Of a stretch of DNA of 64,000 bases, positions 57,322 through 64,000 are shown piece after piece. Source of the stretch: Alisma plantago-aquatica (Eukaryota > Streptophyta > Magnoliopsida > Alismatales > Alismataceae); NCBI GenBank assembly GCA_963693085.1, contig OY856409.1, positions 501,178,303-501,242,302 of the forward strand, written 5' to 3'. The position numbers were made by a program, and so were the translations under genes. The stretch's first letter is position 1. The number at the start of each line of letters is the position of its first letter. The notes under the pieces were generated by a model. That model saw only the letters and a program-made list of their open reading frames with translations. It did not search any database and was not told the origin of the DNA.

Positions 57322-59085
57322 TGTGATAACCTAGAACATTACACATTTAATATGACTTCTAATTTTGAACTCTCTCTTGTTTACAACACATATTTCATAT
57401 ACATATGTGTTTTGGTACACAATTCATCCATCCAGTATGCATGTATCACATTGGTCATACTCAAGTTGATAAAATCACATTCAAATTCATATGACATAGA
57501 ATCACCTCTCCCTTATGTGAATGTTTGTACCCTACTCTTGTTCTTATGTTGTATAGCTTCAAATTACCTTTCCGATGCACCCTTTTGTGCCTAAATCAGA
57601 GATGATATGTAAAAATTATGCAAAATTGGAAGTGTTGTTTTTGAAACCTTTTTCCTATATTTTTCCATTCTTTCTCTATATTGGGCCACCCTTTTATGAC
57701 TAAAATCCATGCATCCCATGCTCCCCTTTGGCCTACCCTCTTCCTTTTTTGCTATATTTCCTCCCCTTCTGCCTGATCCCTACAAGGATCGTTTAATCTT
57801 GCTGTCACAGATTGGGGTCTCAATCCGACGACCATAGGCCATCACCATCCTCCCCCTACCACTATAGTAAGTGAAGTAGGAGGGTGAGTTTTGCATCACA
57901 TGGCCAGCCATATGCCTATCCCTGACTCACTTTCTCCCACCTAACTCACACCCAGTGCCAATGAGTGCGATGGGAAAGCTAGAAGGGGTAGGTACGGTGT
58001 TGTGCCACCTCCTTTACTCTCCTCCAATGGCGAATGCCATTTTTTAACCCAAAACTACACCCCACACTTCCACAAAACCTATAAAATGTACCCTCCTATT
58101 TGATAACCTCCCCTCTTCAACTTTCATTTCAAGCCCTAACCCTAAATACCTCTTCATCTCACCCTATTTGAGCTGTTGCCACCTGCCCTAGGGTTTAAAA
58201 GACCTAATGCAACGAAGAGGATAATCGCAGGGCATTGGATAAAGGGCCAATGTCCTAGATCATGGCTTGCAAATACTTGTTTCCCCGCTTATGCTCCTTC
58301 ACGCTCTCCCTCCCTCACTCACTTCCCCTCTCTATGCATCCCCAACAGTGAACACACGCACACCACACATCTAGGGCTTGCGTTTACCTCCTCTCCCAAG
58401 ATCTCTCTCTCTCTATGCCACATGGGTGCTACTCGACGAATCTCAACGTGCCTTGAATGTCGCAGGCCCATGTTTCCTTGCTCACTTGGCAGTGTGCCTA
58501 CCTAGGTCATTCGACATCACCTCAACCCGCTCACAGTTGCCATACCTCGACAACTATCGCTTCTGCCTACCAAAAGACACAATCATCGCATGTGCCCCTC
58601 AATGCTCGCAACCTCCGCAGACCACTCAAGGTAGATTCTCGACTACTCCTAGTCCACACCCAATAGCTTCTACGTGGGCCAGACCCTTTTCCCCCTCAAA
58701 CTCAGACCACTTAGGGAAAATCATCTTAAATCCCCTTTAAATATGTCTAATCATCCAAAAACTTGTAGCTCCTAGGTTGTTTAACCAAATAACATGATGT
58801 TATATACCATTTTGATAAAAAAAACATCACCTTTCTAGTGATGCTATGATACCCTGTTGGTTTTTCTTAAGTACTCAGTGTTTTGCTGAAAACATATCCC
58901 CTTATGATATTTTAAGTGTCCGTATGCATAACATGATCTTTTGCACTCATTTATGGAAGATCAGTAGATTTGACTCTTTGGGAACGTGGACAAATTCCTT
59001 GGATTTATTAAATGTACCAAAATTTTGATCTTGACCTAGCATGACTACCTTTGCTCTAAAAATGGCCCTTTCATGTATTTATTAA
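57322..59085 (+). repeat. right (3') LTR of the non-coding element, truncated
   Basis: Starts TGTGATAACC after the purine tract and matches the left LTR over a large part, including the GC-rich block at 58140-58690. It stops matching at about 59085, after CATGTATTTATTAA. Confidence 0.7.
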
Positions 59086-60345
59086 TTATAATTGTTTTAT
59101 GCACTTAGGGATAGTTTGGTTGGGTGTGGTTTGGTGTAGTTGTTCGAGTTTGTAACTTTAAAATGTATATCAAACATTTACTTTGTCATTCAAATAAACC
59201 TATCGAATAGGTCCTTAACACGATGCCCAACCTGGATGTTGGACTCCTTTGGTCTACAAATCTAGTGCTACCTGTAGTATGTATTCTTTACAAAAATTGG
59301 ATGCCATAATTTCAACTTTATTTATGCTACTTCAAGTTGTTAGACACAATATGTAAAGGTTATTCATGGTGTAAAGTACTAGTTTTTTTAGTTAACATGT
59401 TAATATAGTTTTATTAATATAATGGTGTGGAACACTGTTAGTAACACAATTCTTATGTGATTAATTTTATTACGAAGGTGAGTTCCTGTAAGACTTGAGT
59501 CCTCATGCACGACACACTTCAGGTAAATTTTTAGAAAAGAGGGTGAATCCATAGATATTTTATTCCATAATGTATATTTCATATTTTTTTATCGAAGTCA
59601 GACCATTTAACAGTAATTAAAAAAATTATGTGATGAATTCTTTTTGTTATATCACAGGTACATACATGTTACGTCAAGTTTATGTGCATTCCATTCTAAT
59701 TATAGTTTATAGAGAAGAGGATAGTGATTGAAAAGGAGGACACACCTAAAGGTAAGTCACAACCCACATTTTTATTAAAAATTAATGTAATTTAAATATG
59801 ATTTTTTCAACATTGTTGAAATTATATATTTGTGTATTCTGCTTAATTTTGTGATGAAGAATATGAAAAATACACTTTTAATTTCATTTTTAAAAAGAAT
59901 TTAATCTTAGTGAGCACATATTATCTGTCTAGAATTTTACATCCTATAAAAGCATTTTTTGTAATAACTAGCTAAATGATTATAAAAGTCAAACACTTGT
60001 ATTATGCAATGCTATATGGTACTTGAATGCCGAACAAAACTACTACTATAATTACAGACACTATTTGTTTAATTAATGATGTTAGGATTTGTTTTTAACA
60101 ATTTCGTCAATCATTTGTGTGTACAATTTAGTTGGATCAATTTTCAATGATGTTAAGATGTATTTCACTTCTCTATTGCCTTTATTCTTCCATCTACAAA
60201 TAGTCAAACACATTTAACTATGTACTCACTTTTGATGGATTAGTTTCAATGTAAAAACTACAATGCAAAATCTCACTCATTGGTTGGAAACTTTAAAAAT
60301 AAGTGACACCAACTCTAGGATCTTACTAAAGTTTACATGAATATG
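59086..60345. other. unassigned AT-rich DNA
   Basis: It begins with CACTTAGGGATAGTTTGGTTGGG, split here by an unknown junction, and has no recognised domain. It may be 5' sequence of the CACTA fragment or a separate insertion. Confidence 0.35.
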
Positions 60346-60890
60346 ATTAGCAGATAGAAGTTGGATGTATATTGAATTTTTGTTTCATACTAAGGAATTT
60401 CCAGAAGGTTTATATGTCTTCATTGGTCACAATATCCTCCACTATATCCATGTGAGGAGTGGTCAATTATTGTGCCCATGCAAAATTTGTGTCAATAGAT
60501 GTTTCAAGTCTAAGGAGGATATGTTTGAACGTTTAATGATATAAAGGTTCACACCCAATTATAACACATGGACCAACCATGGAGAAATTCTTGGAAGAGA
60601 AAGACAATTTCATCTACAACTACTCTTCTTGGTGACAATGTTGATAGAGACAACATTGGAGGCTTGTTCCATGACATGTTTGGTGTGCAGATCTTGAGAT
60701 TGTAGATGATACTGATGCATATATTCTAGTAAATCTTGATGTTGTAAAATTTTATAAACTTCTAGATAAAGATAAGGAACCTCTATACCTTAGTTGTATG
60801 ATCCATTCCAAATTATATTATCTATTAAAAATGTTTAATCTTACTATGGAATCTTAATGGATCAATAAATCTTTCTGTAGGAGTGGGACT
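60346..60890 (+). pseudogene. CACTA (En/Spm) transposase fragment, transposase-associated domain
   Basis: The plus strand reads DRSWMYIEFLFHTKEFPEGL (from about 60352), then GQLLCPCKICVNRCFKSKED and MFERLMI, a TAA, and RFTPNYNTWTNHGEIL (about 60544-60592). The CxC..C spacing and TWTNHGE match the N-terminal transposase-associated domain of plant CACTA TNP2-type proteins. After a frame change it continues VKFYKLLDKDKEPLYLSCM and WINKSF (about 60740-60880), the next block of the family, and then stops. The catalytic domain and the CACTA inverted ends are not visible. Confidence 0.82.
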
Positions 60891-63800
60891 CAAGAGGGGA
60901 GCCACTCAACTAAATCAAAATAATAATAGAAAACCATCCAATGCCAATTATCAATTTTTTTTGCACAGGATGATGTATAGCAATTCAAGTATGTAATGTG
61001 TCAAATACCAAAAGTGTAGCAACGGAAGATAAAATCTAACTATTACAATATGTATGTCTATTATTGTTCTTCACCATGCAGGGTGTACATAAGAGGTTAC
61101 TATGGGAACATAACCTGTAGAGGGTAAATAAATTACTTCAATCTACCTCCCAAGAAATATCAGCTGACTCTCAGGTAGTCTTGGTCAACTTTCTCAAGTC
61201 CTCCTTGCTCTCTACCTAAGGGGTTGGAAGCATACCCCACAAGAGAAGACAAAGTAGATGTTGTCAGCATAACAATGCTGATATTTGCATATAAATAGTG
61301 ATTGAGCAATTATATGGGAACAAGGACATAAAATATAACAAGGTTTCCCAAAGAAGAGAAAGAAGCATCCAAGTGGATATCAAAACCAAATATTCCAAAA
61401 TGATGAAAACAAATAGATGTACTTTCCATGAATTAAAAAAAGTATGCCTCAAAAGCATAAGTAGATAAATTAGGGCACATGACCCATCAAATTAAGAAAA
61501 TATACAACATGCATGTGAGATAAGCATAGTACTATTGAACTATAATAAAAAATGGCAGATTGATCGCAAAACCATAACCTGATAGAGCATAGGACATAAC
61601 CATACTCCCAGATATATAAATATGGGTACAAAATCTGGGTATGGGGCTGATAGCCTCCATCCCTAAATAACATAAAGGGGCACATAAGCCAAACACCAAA
61701 ACAAATTATAAAACCACAACACTACTAAAACAATAAGCATGCAATGTATATGTAAGTAAAGTTTAGTCATGGTATTAAACTAGATTATCCAACTAAAAGT
61801 GGAACATCAAATTATAAAAATCCATCCTGAGCAAATTAATATTTTAGTGAACAAATATCACAACATAGAGCAATTCCACCAATTAGTGTTCAACTCAAGA
61901 TAGCACTAATAAGAGTACAAATCTTAGATTCCAAAGTGCAATATCAACAGAGAATTCTCAACATATAAACAATTTCAATATCAAGGATTCAAAATAATTT
62001 CAATTAGATCTCCAAGAAGAGATTTCACACATATCCTTGAACTAGGACAAAAGAGATAGAAAGTATAATTATTTCTCAATATAGACTCATAGGGATGCAA
62101 CATATCTTAATTATGCATGTAACATGTTTGATAGAAAACCCTAGATCCAATCATGGTATTTCCTCACCAATTAACGTATTAGATGTAAATGATTAATTAT
62201 TGAATGTATTATAAACCCTAGAAATATCGAGTTCTTATTACATTAGATTTAGGTTATAAAACCTGTACCATATGATATAGTTTATTTGTCTAATTCTAGA
62301 ACATATTTTTGCATATTTCAATAACTCGAGCATTATCTATGAATTTTAGAATTTCAAACCAATTAACGATATAACAATCCACAAAAGTGCCCAGTTGGCA
62401 GTGGCATCACACTCGTCAGCCAACTAGGGCCGACCACCTGGCCCGACACATCCTCACAACAAATCAAATTGGGAAAACCAAAAATAGAAATCGAATTCCA
62501 AAAATACCCTTTTCGAGAGTGACACATATGAATAGATGTAAGTGCATAAATGAGAAACCAAAAGAAGGCATCTTCAAGCTTCATTCACCTACACAAGCAA
62601 ATAGAGAGCTTTAGGATCTCCTCTGTGGCATGACCAAAACACCACCCTCCTCCAAGTTGGCACCCAACACATGATTCCATAGCTTCCTGGCAACTTGCTG
62701 ATTACCTTGATCCCAAAGGGGCACCACGGAGTGGACAAGAACCCAAAAGCACATGTGATGCCATTGATAAGGGCAAGGGAAAGATCTGAAAACACCAAAC
62801 TAGAGGAAAGCATGAACATTTAGCATGTAAAATGAGTTCTCCAACACACTAAGGAGATTTATGCAAAGAAATAACTGTGGTGGGAGGTAAGATAATAAAG
62901 AATCAACCCAAGTTCAGTAACTGTAGGAAAAATTGAGGAAAAAGGAAATACCACAAACTGAGTGGATTCAACACTGGTATAAGCTTTGTATGATTGTCAC
63001 AGAGTCTTCTAGGTGTCTAGAAGTATTCCCATAGGCCATCACTTTGTCATCTATATTGGGGCAGTAACCCTAGGTGATGCAAGTAGGGCGAACAAGCTTA
63101 AGAGACACATTCAAAGCATACGATCAGATCGAGTTTAGGTGGGTTGAAGAGTTCTAGACTCCATGTGTTTATAAATCCAGAGAACTACATCGGTAAGAAA
63201 TCCTACTATTTCCTGAAAATAGGGGAAGCGTGGAACCCCTTTTTTGATGGGGGTGTTTAGAATATGAGTCCCAATCAAGTTGGGGATCATCCAGATCGAC
63301 CTCTCGTGAAGAAGGTATTCATGAGAAAACCATGTGTGAGGATGAAACAAAGAGGAAGAGATCGAGGAAGAAATAGAATAGGGACCGTAGAGTCCCTATG
63401 CTAGCAGGAAATGGGGCGAGGAAGATGGATGAAGCAGAATTGGACCCAGAGTTTGATCTAGACTGGTAAGGGAAAGTTCGTGTGACACATTAAACTTAGC
63501 AAACTCTGACAAATTAGACGATAAAATAAAATTCTAATGGCACTGGGATATAATTGTTATACATTACCATCTTTTGCTAGATTAGGATAGCTATGGGTCT
63601 TCAATTGATATGCAAATAGGTAACATAGCTAATTGGGACCCAAATGATCCAATTTTTAGATTACATTAGGTTTTAAGATTACCTAGAATGAGTTATAGTA
63701 CAAATGAATTTCAAGTTAATTATCACATAATCTATTATTTTATATTACTATTATATTCAAGATTTAGGATTTAGAGTCCTATTGACCTCATATTATCACC

Positions 63801-64000
63801 ATCAGTTTTATTCTAGAGTATCTCACACAAAATAAGTTATTTCATTATATTTCTCATTAAGTTCATTAATGTCACATTAACTTAAATAGTGGCACATCAA
63901 TAATTTCATTAACATGAAAGGTCTATTTCTTATCCCATTACACATCTCAAGCATATTCAATACCATACCAACTATTTATGAACACTTATACACATGAAAC
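60891..64000. other. unassigned AT-rich DNA, possibly LTR-derived
   Basis: No protein domain was recognised on either strand. 61140-61250 (CTCCTTGCTCTCTACCTAAG) loosely resembles 30690-30760 of the giant LTR, so part may be a diverged LTR of a related family. 62380-62460 and 63070-63480 are slightly more GC-rich, with nothing identifiable. Confidence 0.35.

Larger units (their letters stand above)
51690..59085 (+). mobile_element. non-autonomous LTR element without coding region
   Basis: Similar sequence at 51690-53440 and 57500-59085 marks two LTRs. The plus strand has a tRNA-Met-type primer site (54796-54808) after the left one. A GGGGACAAAAT...GGGGAGGA end lies directly before the right one (57295-57321). 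The 2.5-kb interior has no gag or pol but holds a 31-bp minisatellite. The right LTR is truncated at about 59085, and the left end is diffuse. The signatures resemble chromovirus-type elements. Confidence 0.75.

Noticed and set aside
59100..59180. end of a hAT or other MITE (TTTGGTTGGG motif)
   Set aside because: A sequence like AGTTTGGTTGGGTG is common at such ends, but no matching inverted end or target duplication was found.

Overview
The window looks like intergenic, heterochromatin-type DNA from a flowering plant. No intact host gene, tRNA, rRNA or CRISPR array is visible. Nearly all recognisable sequence is plant transposable elements: a LINE, an Athila-type Ty3/gypsy element, a Ty1/copia fragment, three chromovirus-like Ty3/gypsy derivatives, a Helitron, a MITE-like element and a CACTA fragment. 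All are broken by stops and frameshifts. The species cannot be named from the sequence. The one host-derived sequence is a dead retrocopy of the plant mitochondrial complex I gene NDUFB2.

Layout. 1-388 is unassigned. 389-4292 and 4293-5278 + 18134-21560 are two head-to-tail copies of a LINE ORF2, best read as a tandem duplication of about 3.9 kb inside one LINE. Copy 2 is split by an Athila element at 5279-18133 (minus strand; LTRs of 1703 and 1690 bp; perfect 5-bp duplication ATTCC). A Ty1/copia pol fragment follows (21565-23750), split by the NDUFB2 retrocopy (22326-22895, minus, poly-A tail). 23911-28430 is a collapsed chromovirus-like LTR element whose long LTR carries a MITE-like element lying between two (TA)n tracts. 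28431-30299 is unassigned and may be part of an LTR.

30305-50787 is a large non-autonomous LTR retrotransposon with TSD CCATA on both sides and LTRs of about 5.7 kb, longer than its 2.9-kb interior. The interior holds a shortened gag and no pol. Its left LTR is split by a 7.25-kb Helitron (34248-41499, minus). The right LTR preserves the empty site, so both Helitron ends can be placed to the base.

51690-59085 is another non-autonomous LTR element (plus strand) with PBS and PPT but no coding region; its interior contains a 31-bp minisatellite. 60346-60890 is a CACTA transposase-associated domain fragment. The remainder to 64000 is unassigned and AT-rich.

Order of events, inferred from nesting: the LINE lost its RT active site and was then duplicated, and Athila inserted into copy 2. 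Its LTRs differ at 13 of about 126 positions in one stretch compared by eye. The giant-LTR element looks younger (6 of about 110), and the Helitron inserted into it later. The copia fragment predates the NDUFB2 retrocopy. Nothing here forms a working operon or pathway. The parts of most interest are the Helitron with its empty site, the giant-LTR gag-only element, the NDUFB2 retrocopy and the microsatellite-flanked MITE.
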